This document shows positions 53,816-64,000 of a stretch of 64,000 nt of DNA, piece by piece. The notes under the pieces were generated by a model that ran no database searches, had not been told where the DNA came from, and was given only the letters and a program-made list of their open reading frames with translations. Numbering within the stretch: the stretch's first letter is position 1; the number at the start of each line of letters is the position of its first letter. Source of the stretch: Paenisporosarcina quisquiliarum (GTDB lineage: Bacteria > Bacillota > Bacilli > Bacillales_A > Planococcaceae); assembly GCF_027563315.1 (NCBI RefSeq), contig NZ_JAMKBJ010000005.1, forward strand, positions 124,001 through 188,000, written 5' to 3'. The translations under genes were made by a program, and so were the position numbers.

Positions 53816-55246
53816 TTATCGTTTTGAAATTTCATCTTGTAGGATTTTGTTAACCAACGGTGGGTTCGCTTGTCCTTTTGTTGCTTTCATGATTTGACCA
53901 ACTAGGAAGCCGATTGCACGGTCTTTCCCGTTTTTGAAGTCTTCGATTGATTGCGCATTTGCATCCAAGATTTGAGTAACGATGTCACGAAGTGCACCTT
54001 CGTCGGAAATTTGAACTAAGCCTTTTTCTTTCACGACTTGTTCAGCAGTTCCACCGTTATCAGCAAGCTCTTTGAAAACTTTTTTCGCGATTTTCGAAGA
54101 AATCGTACCGTCGCTGATTAGTTTGATCATGCCAGCCAAACCTTCTGGCGTAAGCTTTGTATCGTGTAATTCTTTTTGATCGACGTTTAAGTAAGCTGAT
54201 ACTTCACCCATCATCCAGTTCGATGCAAGTTTCGTATCCGCACCAAGAGCAATCGTTGCTTCAAAGAAATCGGACATTTCTTTCGTTAACGTCAAGACCA
54301 TTGCATCGTATGATGGCAAGCCTAACTCTTCAACATAACGTTGTTTACGAGCATCCGGAAGTTCAGGAATTTCCGCACGTACACGGTCCATCCATTCTTG
54401 GTCAATCACTAAATCGACTAAGTCTGGTTCCGGGAAGTAACGGTAATCGTCTGATCCTTCTTTAACACGCATCAACAATGTCTTACCTGTAGATTCATCA
54501 AAACGACGAGTTTCTTGCAGGATTTCTCCACCTGAAAGCAACACTTCAGCTTGGCGAACTTGTTCATGCTCTAAGCCACGACGAACATAGTTGAATGAGT
54601 TCAAGTTTTTCAATTCAGCTTTTGTACCAAATTGTTCTTGGCCGTATGGACGAAGTGAAATGTTGGCATCACAACGTAGTGAGCCTTCTTCCATTTTACA
54701 ATCGGAAACGCCTGTGTACTGGATGATTGACTTTACTTTTTCCAAGTATGCATACGCTTCAGCTGGTGTGCGGATATCTGGTTCTGAAACGATTTCGATT
54801 AATGGTGTACCTTGACGGTTGTAATCAACCAGTGAGTACCCTTTATCCGTATGTGACAGTTTCCCGGCATCTTCTTCCAAGTGCAAACGAGTAATCCCGA
54901 TACGTTTTTTGTAGCCATCCACTTCAATTTCAACCCAGCCATGTTCACCGATTGGCTGGTCGAATTGAGAGATTTGGTACGCTTTCGGATTATCCGGATA
55001 GAAGTAGTTCTTGCGGTCGAATTTCGTATGTGTCGCGATTTCACAGTTTAGTGCCATCGCAGCTTTCATTCCGAAATCGATTGCGCGTTTATTGACAACA
55101 GGTAAAACGCCTGGATATCCAAGGTCGATTACATGTGTATTTGTATTTGGCTCTGCACCAAAGTGGGCAGGTGAAGGTGAAAACATTTTTGAATCTGTTT
55201 TCAACTCAACGTGAATTTCTAAACCAATGACTGTTTCAAAGTTCAT
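53816..55246 (-). CDS. gatB: Asp-tRNA(Asn)/Glu-tRNA(Gln) amidotransferase subunit B
   Basis: 476 aa. [20 protein letters not shown] opens the kinase-like domain that activates Glu/Asp on the tRNA. The C-terminal YqeY-like tail domain ([20 protein letters not shown]) binds tRNA. ATG 55246 overlaps the gatA stop (ATGA); six upstream codons are ignored because GGGAGGGAG serves this ATG. GatB uses ammonia delivered from GatA. Confidence 0.95.
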   Translation of the reverse strand: MNFETVIGLEIHVELKTDSKMFSPSPAHFGAEPNTNTHVIDLGYPGVLPVVNKRAIDFGMKAAMALNCEIATHTKFDRKNYFYPDNPKAYQISQFDQPIGEHGWVEIEVDGYKKRIGITRLHLEEDAGKLSHTDKGYSLVDYNRQGTPLIEIVSEPDIRTPAEAYAYLEKVKSIIQYTGVSDCKMEEGSLRCDANISLRPYGQEQFGTKAELKNLNSFNYVRRGLEHEQVRQAEVLLSGGEILQETRRFDESTGKTLLMRVKEGSDDYRYFPEPDLVDLVIDQEWMDRVRAEIPELPDARKQRYVEELGLPSYDAMVLTLTKEMSDFFEATIALGADTKLASNWMMGEVSAYLNVDQKELHDTKLTPEGLAGMIKLISDGTISSKIAKKVFKELADNGGTAEQVVKEKGLVQISDEGALRDIVTQILDANAQSIEDFKNGKDRAIGFLVGQIMKATKGQANPPLVNKILQDEISKR

Positions 55247-56712
55247 GATTTTGCTCCCTCCCATAGTTGAGGAGTTTCTTTGTGGAAGCTTGTTGCTTGC
55301 TCGTAAGCATGAGCTACACGATAAATCGTTGCTTCATCAAAGTGTTTCCCGATAATTTGTAAGCCTAGTGGCATTCCTTCAGAGAATCCGCATGGTACAG
55401 AGATTCCTGGTACGCCTGCTAAGTTTACAGGGATGGTTAAAATATCATTTGCATACATCGTCAATGGATCATCATTTTTCTCGCCAACTTTAAATGCCGG
55501 TGTTGGCGTAGTTGGTCCGATGATGACATCGTAGTTTTCAAACACTTGATCGAAATCTTGTTTGATTAATGTACGCACTTGTTGTGCTTTTTTGTAGTAA
55601 GCATCGTAAGAACCTGCGCTCAATGCGAATGTTCCAAGCATGATACGGCGTTTTACTTCGTCTCCAAAACCTTGCGCACGTGTTTCTTTGTATAAATCCA
55701 TTAAAGATTCTACGTTTTCTGCACGGAAACCATAACGGATCCCGTCAAAACGAGCCAAGTTTGAAGATGCTTCAGATGAAGCCAGTAAGTAGTAAGTTGC
55801 TAAGCCATACTTAGAGTGAGGTAGTGATACTTCTTCCCAAGTTGCGCCAAGTGATTCCAACACTTTCAATGCATCGAGCACTGATTGTTTGGCAGCTTCG
55901 CCGACACCGTCTCCTAAATACTCTTTAGGAACACCGATGCGAAGACCTTTAACGTCACCCGTCAAGGATTCAACAAAGCTTGGTACATCTACGTTTGCAG
56001 ACGTTGTATCGTTTTCGTCCACACCTGAGATTGCTTCAAGCAACAACGCATTGTCTTTAACATTGCGTGTAATCGGTCCGATTTGGTCAAGAGATGATGC
56101 GAAAGCGACCAATCCGAAACGAGATACTCGTCCGTAAGTTGGTTTCATCCCAACAACACCACAGAATGATGCCGGTTGACGGATTGAACCACCTGTATCA
56201 GATCCTAAAGAAAACGGTACTTCACCAGCAGCAACTGATGCTGCTGAACCACCTGAAGAACCTCCAGGTACACGGTCAAGATCCCACGGATTGCGTGTGA
56301 TTTTATAAGCTGAGTTTTCTGTTGAAGAACCCATTGCGAATTCGTCCATGTTCAGTTTACCGATTGTAATCATGCCCGCTTCACGAAGTTTACGAACAAC
56401 TGTCGCATCGTAAATCGGGTTGAAGCCTTGAAGGATTTTTGAAGAACAAGTTGTTTCGAGGCCTTCAGTTACGATGTTGTCTTTTACACCGATAGGCATT
56501 CCGAATAACGGTCCACGTTCAGATGCAGGCACTTCGTCCATTTCTTTTGCTTGCGCCATTGCTTGTTCTTTATTTAGAGCTAAAAACGCTTTTACGTCTT
56601 CGTCTAAAGCTTCGATACGTGTATATGCTTCAGCTGTCAAATCTGCAATTGATAGTTCTTTATTATGTATCATTTCTTGCAGTTCGCTTGCTGAGTAGTT
56701 GAATAATGTCAT
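55243..56712 (-). CDS. gatA: Asp/Glu-tRNA amidotransferase subunit A (amidase)
   Basis: 489 aa. The amidase-signature Ser-cisSer-Lys triad is visible: Lys in [13 protein letters not shown], Ser in [15 protein letters not shown] and catalytic Ser in [15 protein letters not shown]. It releases ammonia from glutamine for GatB. It follows gatC after 24 nt and overlaps gatB by 4 nt, a tight three-gene operon. Confidence 0.96.
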   Translation of the reverse strand: MTLFNYSASELQEMIHNKELSIADLTAEAYTRIEALDEDVKAFLALNKEQAMAQAKEMDEVPASERGPLFGMPIGVKDNIVTEGLETTCSSKILQGFNPIYDATVVRKLREAGMITIGKLNMDEFAMGSSTENSAYKITRNPWDLDRVPGGSSGGSAASVAAGEVPFSLGSDTGGSIRQPASFCGVVGMKPTYGRVSRFGLVAFASSLDQIGPITRNVKDNALLLEAISGVDENDTTSANVDVPSFVESLTGDVKGLRIGVPKEYLGDGVGEAAKQSVLDALKVLESLGATWEEVSLPHSKYGLATYYLLASSEASSNLARFDGIRYGFRAENVESLMDLYKETRAQGFGDEVKRRIMLGTFALSAGSYDAYYKKAQQVRTLIKQDFDQVFENYDVIIGPTTPTPAFKVGEKNDDPLTMYANDILTIPVNLAGVPGISVPCGFSEGMPLGLQIIGKHFDEATIYRVAHAYEQATSFHKETPQLWEGAKS

Positions 56713-56736
56713 GGATAGTCCCTCCTTACGTCAAAA

Positions 56737-57027
56737 TCAGTCTAAGATTGATGGTACTTTTACTTGGCCCGCTTCTTGCTCACGAACATTTTTCATCATT
56801 TTTTCACGGTCAAGTCCAGGGACTGCCTTGTCTTCACGCAATACGTTCACTAACGGTAAGACATGTGTAGTAGGTACAACATTTGTTGTATCCAGTTCAT
56901 TTAACTGCTCAGCAAAATTAGTAATTGCCGCAAGTTGGCCTGCAAACATTTCAGCTTCTTCATCTGTAATGGCAAGACGTGCTAAATGTGCTACGTGCTT
57001 TACTTCTTCTTTTGATATATTCGCCAT
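56737..57027 (-). CDS. gatC: Asp/Glu-tRNA amidotransferase subunit C
   Basis: 96 aa from [20 protein letters not shown], the usual size. GatC is a small belt that clamps GatA and GatB together. GGAGGTG stands 8 nt before ATG 57027; the longer in-frame start at 57078 lacks a ribosome binding site. First gene of gatCAB. Confidence 0.93.
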   Translation of the reverse strand: MANISKEEVKHVAHLARLAITDEEAEMFAGQLAAITNFAEQLNELDTTNVVPTTHVLPLVNVLREDKAVPGLDREKMMKNVREQEAGQVKVPSILD

Positions 57028-57090
57028 TTTGTACACCTCCGAATTCACAATCATACCGAGTATCATATCATTTTTCACACTAAAAGAATA

Positions 57091-57111
57091 GAGACAGCAT
57101 CAAGCTGTCCC
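57091..57111 (-). terminator. putative terminator of the pcrB-camS transcript
   Basis: GAGACAGC / GCTGTCCC stem with a 5-nt loop, between camS and gatC, followed by TATTCTTTT on the minus strand. Confidence 0.5.
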
Positions 57112-57189
57112 TAGGTTTTACAATGGTTTTGCTAAAGTGTCATTTCAAAATTCCAAATGATGAATTACAAGCGTCAGCGTCGAGCTTTT

Positions 57190-58323
57190 CTAGTCATAAA
57201 TATGGACGTAAGGCTCTTTCTCGTCCGCTTCTTTTATCACCAATGCTTCAGGACCATTAATTGACGTGACACTGACCTCCACATGCATGGACGCCGGGAA
57301 ATGTTCCATCACCAGTCCCGTCATGTATTGTGTAAAGCCAATGATTTCAGCCGTACCATAAAACTGTATCGGAATATCGATGGTTAATTTTTTAATGCGG
57401 TCTTCCTGATAGAACCCGGTACCGACAATACTTGTGAAATTCGAGAAATACTCTTCCACATCTTGTTTGAAGTTATTGAACGATTGTCCCACTTCACGGT
57501 ACTTTTCTTCAGAAACGGGTTGAGGGAACAGCACATATTCTTCGTTAACGCCTGTCCAATCAGCAACCGAACCCTTTCCTTCACCAACTACACCAGTGGC
57601 AAAGTATGTGCCTGGTACGATGGAATTGCGGCTTTCTTGTCTGAATAAGCCCACCGTAATAGGAACTGACTGTAACCCTTCAATGGCACGCATACGTTTA
57701 ACGATTTCATTCGCCATCTTTTTCCCTTGTTGTTCAATGACTGCTTGAGGAATAGGTTCTTCATATGTCGCACCGAAGTCTTCTTTTTGATAGTAATAGG
57801 TAGAATTCATGGCAAGCCCGATGGATACGCCACCCAGTTTGACTTCATTTTCACCCGATTTAACTAAATAGTTTTGCTCCACTATATGAGCCAAATAAAT
57901 AGGTGCTTTTTTGGCTAACTCCGCTGTCATGTTTCCTTTCGGACGACTTGGATTTAGCCCTTCTTTTACTTGAGAACTTCTAGCCAACCAGGAGCTGAGC
58001 ACTTCCCCATCAAGCATTTGACCTTCTTGGAAAAAGTAGTCGTCTGGTGAAAACGTCCGTTGCGACAATCGCAGAAGTCCGCTTTCTACTTCTTTCACAT
58101 CATACTTGGAGTAGATATTTGAGACGACCAATCCTCGACTCACGCTTTCTTGATATGGCAAGAGTGTACGATAGTATTGTTCCGAAATTTGCATACTCGG
58201 AATGATCGTAGCCGCTTCTTCACTTTTTTCGGTTTCTGTTATGACTTTTGTATCCTTACTCGGGATACATCCTGTAAGTAAGGCTAAAGAAATTACTGCT
58301 GGAATCCAGCTTTTTCGTTTCAT
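57190..58323 (-). CDS. camS: CamS family lipoprotein (sex-pheromone precursor family)
   Basis: 377 aa. Lipobox LALLTGC (Cys at 19) shows surface lipidation. The mature domain (EQYYRTLLPYQESVSRGLVV, FRQESRNSIVPGTYFATGVV) matches CamS/YerH. In enterococci and staphylococci signal peptides of this family are processed into conjugation pheromones; in Bacilli the mature protein's function is unknown. It lies 16 nt behind ligA, at the end of the pcrB-pcrA-ligA-camS cluster, as in B. subtilis. Confidence 0.9.
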   Translation of the reverse strand: MKRKSWIPAVISLALLTGCIPSKDTKVITETEKSEEAATIIPSMQISEQYYRTLLPYQESVSRGLVVSNIYSKYDVKEVESGLLRLSQRTFSPDDYFFQEGQMLDGEVLSSWLARSSQVKEGLNPSRPKGNMTAELAKKAPIYLAHIVEQNYLVKSGENEVKLGGVSIGLAMNSTYYYQKEDFGATYEEPIPQAVIEQQGKKMANEIVKRMRAIEGLQSVPITVGLFRQESRNSIVPGTYFATGVVGEGKGSVADWTGVNEEYVLFPQPVSEEKYREVGQSFNNFKQDVEEYFSNFTSIVGTGFYQEDRIKKLTIDIPIQFYGTAEIIGFTQYMTGLVMEHFPASMHVEVSVTSINGPEALVIKEADEKEPYVHIYD

Positions 58324-58339
58324 TATCGGAAGGACTCCT

Positions 58340-60367
<2,028 letters not shown>

Positions 60368-60390
60368 CTAAATGTTTCGTCATGAAATAC

Positions 60391-62622
60391 CTATACTTTT
60401 TCAACTGGTGCAAACTTCGCCAGTAATCGTTTAATACCGGTTGGGCTCGGGAATGCAATATCGATTTCCGTATTTTCGCCTTCACCTCGTACGCTGACAA
60501 CTGTTCCTTCGCCCCACTTTTTATGAACGGCTTTGTCGCCCGTATTCCACCCAAGCTTGTCCCCGCCTGAAGCTTTATATGCAGGACGCTCAACTGCTGG
60601 ACGTGTCGTATTTGCAACAGCGCGGCGGGTTGTTTGGCTTCTACCAGTACCTGCCGATTGTTTCAATGTCACGTGTTCCAAAATGTCCTCTGAAATTTCC
60701 GCAATAAATCGCGATGGGTTGTTATAGCCACTACGACCAAACAATGTACGCGATTGCGCGCATGTTAAATACAAACGTTGTTCAGCTCGCGTAATGCCTA
60801 CGTATGCTAAGCGACGTTCTTCTTCCATTTCGTCATTGTCACCGATCGAACGGGAATGAGGGAAGACGTTTTCTTCCATCCCAATGATAAATACGACCGG
60901 GAACTCGAGTCCTTTAGCTGCGTGCATCGTCATCAGGACTACTTTTCCTTTTGATACATCTTCATCGTTATCTAGCTTATCTAAATCAGAAATCAATGCT
61001 AAATCCGTCAGGAATGACACGAGGGTTTTATCTTCACTGCGTTCTTCAAACGCTTTCGTTACAGATAAAAACTCTTCAATATTCTCAAGACGGCTTTCCG
61101 ATTCAATGGTTTTTTCGTTACGCAGCATATTACGGTAGCCGGTTTTATCCAGCACTTGCTCGACAAGCTCCGTGACAGAAAGGAATTCCTGCATTTGGCT
61201 GAACCCATCCATCATCTGGTGGAATTTTGCCGCTTCGTTTGCTGCACGTGCAGGCAATCCCATAAAGTCCACTTCGCGAAGTGCATCAAAAATGGAACGG
61301 TCCTGTTCAATCGCAAATCTAGCCATACGTTCAAAAGAGGTCGCCCCAATGTTACGTTTCGGCTCATTAATGATTCGTGCCAATGCTAAATCATCTTCAT
61401 TGTTGGCAATCAAACGTAAATACGACAGCAAGTCTTTAATCTCTTTGCGATCGTAGAACTTCGTGCCCCCAACGATTGTGTAGGTAATATTGGATTTGAC
61501 CAACACTTCCTCCATCACACGGGACTGGGCATTCGTACGATACAGAATAGCAAAATCATCTAGTCGGCGATTGTCTTTTTCCATTAATTCCTGAATTGTT
61601 TTGACGACAAACTGTGCTTCCTGCTGTTCGTCATAAGCTTTATATACATTGATTGCTTCTCCAGAGCCATTGTCCGTGCGAAGCTCTTTCGGATAACGCC
61701 CTGTATTGTTTTGAATGACGTCATTTGCCGCTTTCAGGATTCGTTTCGTTGAACGATAGTTTTGCTCAAGCATGATGACCTGTGCATTCGGATAATCTTT
61801 TTCAAAAGACATGATGTTTTGAATGTCCGCTCCACGCCATCTGTATATCGACTGATCAGAGTCCCCTACGACGCACAAATTATTGAATTTCTTCGCCAAC
61901 ATTTGGACGAGCTCGTATTGGGCTTTGTTCGTATCTTGATACTCATCGACATGAATGTAATGGAATTTGTTTTGATAAAACTCCAACACATCCGGCACAC
62001 GTTTGAAGAGTGTTAAAGTTGTCATAATCAGATCATCAAAATCGAGGGATTGATTTTTACGTAGACGCTTGTCGTACGCAGTGTAGACTTCCGATGCTGT
62101 CTTCTCAAACGGATTGAATTGATTCATTTGGCTTGCAAATGTTTCGGCGTCAATGCATTCGTTTTTCGCTGAGCTGATCGCATTTAACATGGAACGGGGA
62201 TCATATTTTTTAGGGTCGATGTTCTGGTCTTTCAAAATACGTTTAATGACCGTCAATTGCTCAGTCGTATCCAAAATGGAGAAGCTTTTCGAATAACCGA
62301 TTCGATCGATATCGCGACGTAAAATACGCACACACATCGAGTGGAAGGTCGAAACCCACATACGCTCTCCCGTTCCGTTTCCAAGTAGACCATCGATACG
62401 CTCGCGCATTTCTCTTGCTGCTTTATTTGTAAACGTAATCGCTAAAATTTTTGATGGATAGACTTCTTTCTCCACCACTAAATAAGCGATTCTGTGCGTT
62501 AAAACTCGCGTCTTTCCTGAGCCCGCTCCTGCCATAATCAGCAAAGGACCTTCTGTTGCTTTTACTGCTTTTTCTTGTTCGGGATTCATCCCGTTTAATA
62601 AATTCTTTACGATTAATTCCAT
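60391..62622 (-). CDS. pcrA: ATP-dependent DNA helicase PcrA
   Basis: 743 aa. SF1A motifs: Walker [18 protein letters not shown] (near 30-40), motif [13 protein letters not shown], motif [18 protein letters not shown], motif IV EQNYRST, motif [16 protein letters not shown] and motif [15 protein letters not shown]. The C-terminal Tudor-like tail ([20 protein letters not shown]) binds RNA polymerase. It acts in rolling-circle replication, repair and removal of stalled polymerase. AAGGACGG precedes the ATG. Confidence 0.97.
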   Translation of the reverse strand: MELIVKNLLNGMNPEQEKAVKATEGPLLIMAGAGSGKTRVLTHRIAYLVVEKEVYPSKILAITFTNKAAREMRERIDGLLGNGTGERMWVSTFHSMCVRILRRDIDRIGYSKSFSILDTTEQLTVIKRILKDQNIDPKKYDPRSMLNAISSAKNECIDAETFASQMNQFNPFEKTASEVYTAYDKRLRKNQSLDFDDLIMTTLTLFKRVPDVLEFYQNKFHYIHVDEYQDTNKAQYELVQMLAKKFNNLCVVGDSDQSIYRWRGADIQNIMSFEKDYPNAQVIMLEQNYRSTKRILKAANDVIQNNTGRYPKELRTDNGSGEAINVYKAYDEQQEAQFVVKTIQELMEKDNRRLDDFAILYRTNAQSRVMEEVLVKSNITYTIVGGTKFYDRKEIKDLLSYLRLIANNEDDLALARIINEPKRNIGATSFERMARFAIEQDRSIFDALREVDFMGLPARAANEAAKFHQMMDGFSQMQEFLSVTELVEQVLDKTGYRNMLRNEKTIESESRLENIEEFLSVTKAFEERSEDKTLVSFLTDLALISDLDKLDNDEDVSKGKVVLMTMHAAKGLEFPVVFIIGMEENVFPHSRSIGDNDEMEEERRLAYVGITRAEQRLYLTCAQSRTLFGRSGYNNPSRFIAEISEDILEHVTLKQSAGTGRSQTTRRAVANTTRPAVERPAYKASGGDKLGWNTGDKAVHKKWGEGTVVSVRGEGENTEIDIAFPSPTGIKRLLAKFAPVEKV

Positions 62623-62679
62623 TATGCACCGTCCTTCACGAACATTTGTTCTTCAATTATAAACCGCTTATGTTAATTG

Positions 62680-63372
62680 TCAAAGTGTCACTGCATGAAC
62701 AGCTTTCACCGTTTCGAGTGCTTCATTTAAATTGTCATAGAGATGGTTGCCTACTACGATTGTGTCCGCAATCATAGCCATTTCAGTCGCCTGTTTTGCC
62801 GATGTAATACCACCGCCATAAAAAAGACGTGTGTTCGTCAAAACGTTTTTCGCTGCTTGTACCATATTCGGGTCTCCATAAACGCCGCTATATTCCACGT
62901 AGAATATCGGCAATCTGAAAAAGTGTTCTGCCAGCCTCGCATGGGCAATTACTTCATCCCTCGATAACGATGTCTGTGCATCCGTTGCACGCGCCGCCTT
63001 GCAATCTGCATTTAAAATGCAATAACCTTCTGGAACTAGTTCATTCCAGTCCATATAATCTCCGAATTCCTTGATGGCTTCGATATGCAAATCCTTGACC
63101 CATGCGGTTTTTGTACTGTTCAACACGGAAGGAATGAAATAAAAATCAAATCCGGGTATAACGGAGTCTATATTGGAAATCTCCAGTGCAACCGGAATTT
63201 TATATTGTCTGACTCGTATGAGTAAATCCAGAACCAGTTCAAGTGTTACGCCATCTGTTCCACCGATCAGGATTGCATCCGTTCCAGATTCACACACCTG
63301 CTTTAGCGCATCCTCAGCTATTTCCTTTGCAGGATCTAATTTAAAAACGTGACGCCATGCCTGATACATCAT
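62680..63372 (-). CDS. pcrB: heptaprenylglyceryl phosphate synthase PcrB
   Basis: 230 aa, a TIM-barrel prenyltransferase. DAILIGGTDGVTLELVLDLL, FYFIPSVLNSTKTAWV, YVEYSGVYGDPNMV and FYGGGITSAKQATEMA form the substrate and phosphate sites. It joins heptaprenyl diphosphate to glycerol-1-phosphate, making an archaeal-type ether lipid in Bacillales. GGTGGGA precedes two adjacent ATGs. First gene of pcrB-pcrA-ligA-camS. Confidence 0.93.
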   Translation of the reverse strand: MMYQAWRHVFKLDPAKEIAEDALKQVCESGTDAILIGGTDGVTLELVLDLLIRVRQYKIPVALEISNIDSVIPGFDFYFIPSVLNSTKTAWVKDLHIEAIKEFGDYMDWNELVPEGYCILNADCKAARATDAQTSLSRDEVIAHARLAEHFFRLPIFYVEYSGVYGDPNMVQAAKNVLTNTRLFYGGGITSAKQATEMAMIADTIVVGNHLYDNLNEALETVKAVHAVTL

Positions 63373-63413
63373 CGGCTCCCACCTATCTGTTTGTATTCAT
63401 CTATCTAGTATAA

Positions 63414-63443
63414 CAAAAAACCCTTCTATTCGAAGAGTGTGAG
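63414..63443 (-). terminator. possible terminator between yerC and pcrB
   Basis: CTCTTC / GAAGGG weak stem followed by T6 on the minus strand, just upstream of the pcrB leader (TATACT at about 63405). Confidence 0.4.
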
Positions 63444-63465
63444 CAGGCAATTGTTTGGATGTCTT

Positions 63466-63535
63466 GCGTTTAATCGGCATGAAACTCTATTTTATCGGCA
63501 TGAACCCCGTTTTAATCGGATTCACCCATTTTTCC
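63466..63535. repeat. 21-bp phased tandem repeat locus D
   Basis: TCGGCATGAA at 63474 and 63495 and TCGGATTCA at 63516, exactly 21 bp apart, each preceded by TTTTA- or TTTAA-type tracts. A further T-tract follows. It lies between the yerC terminator and the pcrB leader. Confidence 0.85.
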
Positions 63536-63545
63536 CAAACAAAAA

Positions 63546-63575
63546 AGGACTACTCTCGGATGTGAGTGGTCCCTT
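63546..63575 (-). terminator. intrinsic terminator of yerC
   Basis: AAGGGACCACTC / GAGTAGTCCTTT as read on the minus strand, followed by TTTTG. It lies directly past the yerC stop. Confidence 0.75.
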
Positions 63576-63582
63576 CGGTAAT

Positions 63583-63918
63583 TTATTCGTTTGAATTCCC
63601 GTACTTAGGAAATTGGAAAGGTTTTTCGTCAGGATATAACCTGCCGAGCATTTCATCATATGTATCGTTTCCATAATCGAAACAACGACGCACACGAGAA
63701 ATAGTTGCCGTGCTGGCACCTGTTTCATTTTTAATCGTTTCATATGTTTTCTTCAGTCGTAATAAATGTGCCACTTCAAATCGTTGAGATAACGATTGGA
63801 TTTCGCTTATGGTACATAAATCATCAAAAAATCGATAGCATTCTTCCATGTCTTTCAATTCTAAAACAGCTTTAAATAACTGGTCCGTTTGATGACCGCG
63901 TATTTTATCTACTTGCAT
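63583..63918 (-). CDS. yerC: YerC/YecD family TrpR-like protein
   Basis: 111 aa. The central helix-turn-helix reads IQSLSQRFEVAHLLRLKKTY then IKNETGASTATISRVRRCFD, the TrpR/YerC-YecD DNA-binding pattern. AAAGGAGG precedes the ATG. It precedes the pcrB-pcrA-ligA cluster as in B. subtilis but is separated from it by a terminator and repeat locus D. Regulon unknown. Confidence 0.92.
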   Translation of the reverse strand: MQVDKIRGHQTDQLFKAVLELKDMEECYRFFDDLCTISEIQSLSQRFEVAHLLRLKKTYETIKNETGASTATISRVRRCFDYGNDTYDEMLGRLYPDEKPFQFPKYGNSNE

Positions 63919-64000
63919 AATTGTTACCTCCTTTTTGAAGCTTTTTTAACTACTATTAAAATACTTCCTATATTTAAATTCTGCTATGTCCATCTCGAGG

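Noticed and set aside
54157-54465. Open frames antisense to gatB, gatA, ligA and pcrA
   Set aside because: They are shadows of strongly conserved genes on the other strand and lack their own translation signals.

Overview
The window is chromosomal DNA from a low-GC, Gram-positive, Bacillales-type bacterium, most likely Planococcaceae (Sporosarcina/Lysinibacillus-like). This rests on the block yerC-pcrB-pcrA-ligA-camS-gatCAB, a GlcT/RAT-controlled ptsG, a BceRS-BceAB module, a yybP-ykoY Mn2+ riboswitch near a TerC gene, a CydABS oxidase, and strong AGGAGG-type ribosome binding sites with frequent TTG/GTG starts. No rRNA, tRNA, CRISPR array or intact insertion sequence was found.

Layout. 0-12.1 kb: housekeeping and accessory single genes (VOC protein, CoA-type Nudix hydrolase, DUF6508-like, uracil-DNA-glycosylase-like, DinB, a lipoprotein, a large SWIM-SNF2 helicase, SelO, an LCP cell-wall ligase) and a pair of unknown membrane proteins. 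12.1-20.6 kb: an AT-rich accessory island. It holds a wrecked serine resolvase, a two-gene OLD-nuclease/UvrD-helicase module resembling the Gabija defence system, an unknown multi-pass membrane protein, an orphan cobalamin riboswitch with its terminator but no gene behind it, a decayed second copy of the 11.4-kb gene junction, and an unknown membrane-anchored protein. 20.7-30.1 kb: a HAD phosphatase, glcT-RAT-ptsG, a small gene split by an amber codon, and bceRS-bceAB. 30.2-43.9 kb: many monocistronic genes (VOC, lipoproteins, Dus, RlmCD, SRPBCC proteins, racemase, quinone reductase + MBL hydrolase, DinB), then a Mn2+ riboswitch upstream of a Spo0M-like gene and a TerC-family gene. 44-51.9 kb: a V4R-STAS protein, the cyd operon with CydS and a second, unnamed 31-aa membrane peptide, Nudix, DagK, a thioredoxin-like protein and a KtrB/TrkH channel. 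52-64 kb: a TPR-like protein, a secreted repeat protein, gatB-gatA-gatC, camS, ligA, pcrA, pcrB and yerC, all on the minus strand except the TPR gene.

The most unusual non-coding signals are four intergenic loci (36.3, 48.7, 53.7 and 63.5 kb) made of short degenerate units. In three of them the period is exactly 21 bp (two helical turns). All four combine a T- or TTAA-rich stretch with a locus-specific core. There is also a 56-bp palindromic-ended repeat present twice (4.15 and 9.25 kb), and several terminator stems are reused at unrelated genes. The island (Gabija-like pair with neighbouring unknown membrane proteins) and the 21-bp phased repeats are the best candidates for undescribed biology. 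All functional calls come from reading motifs; no database search was run.
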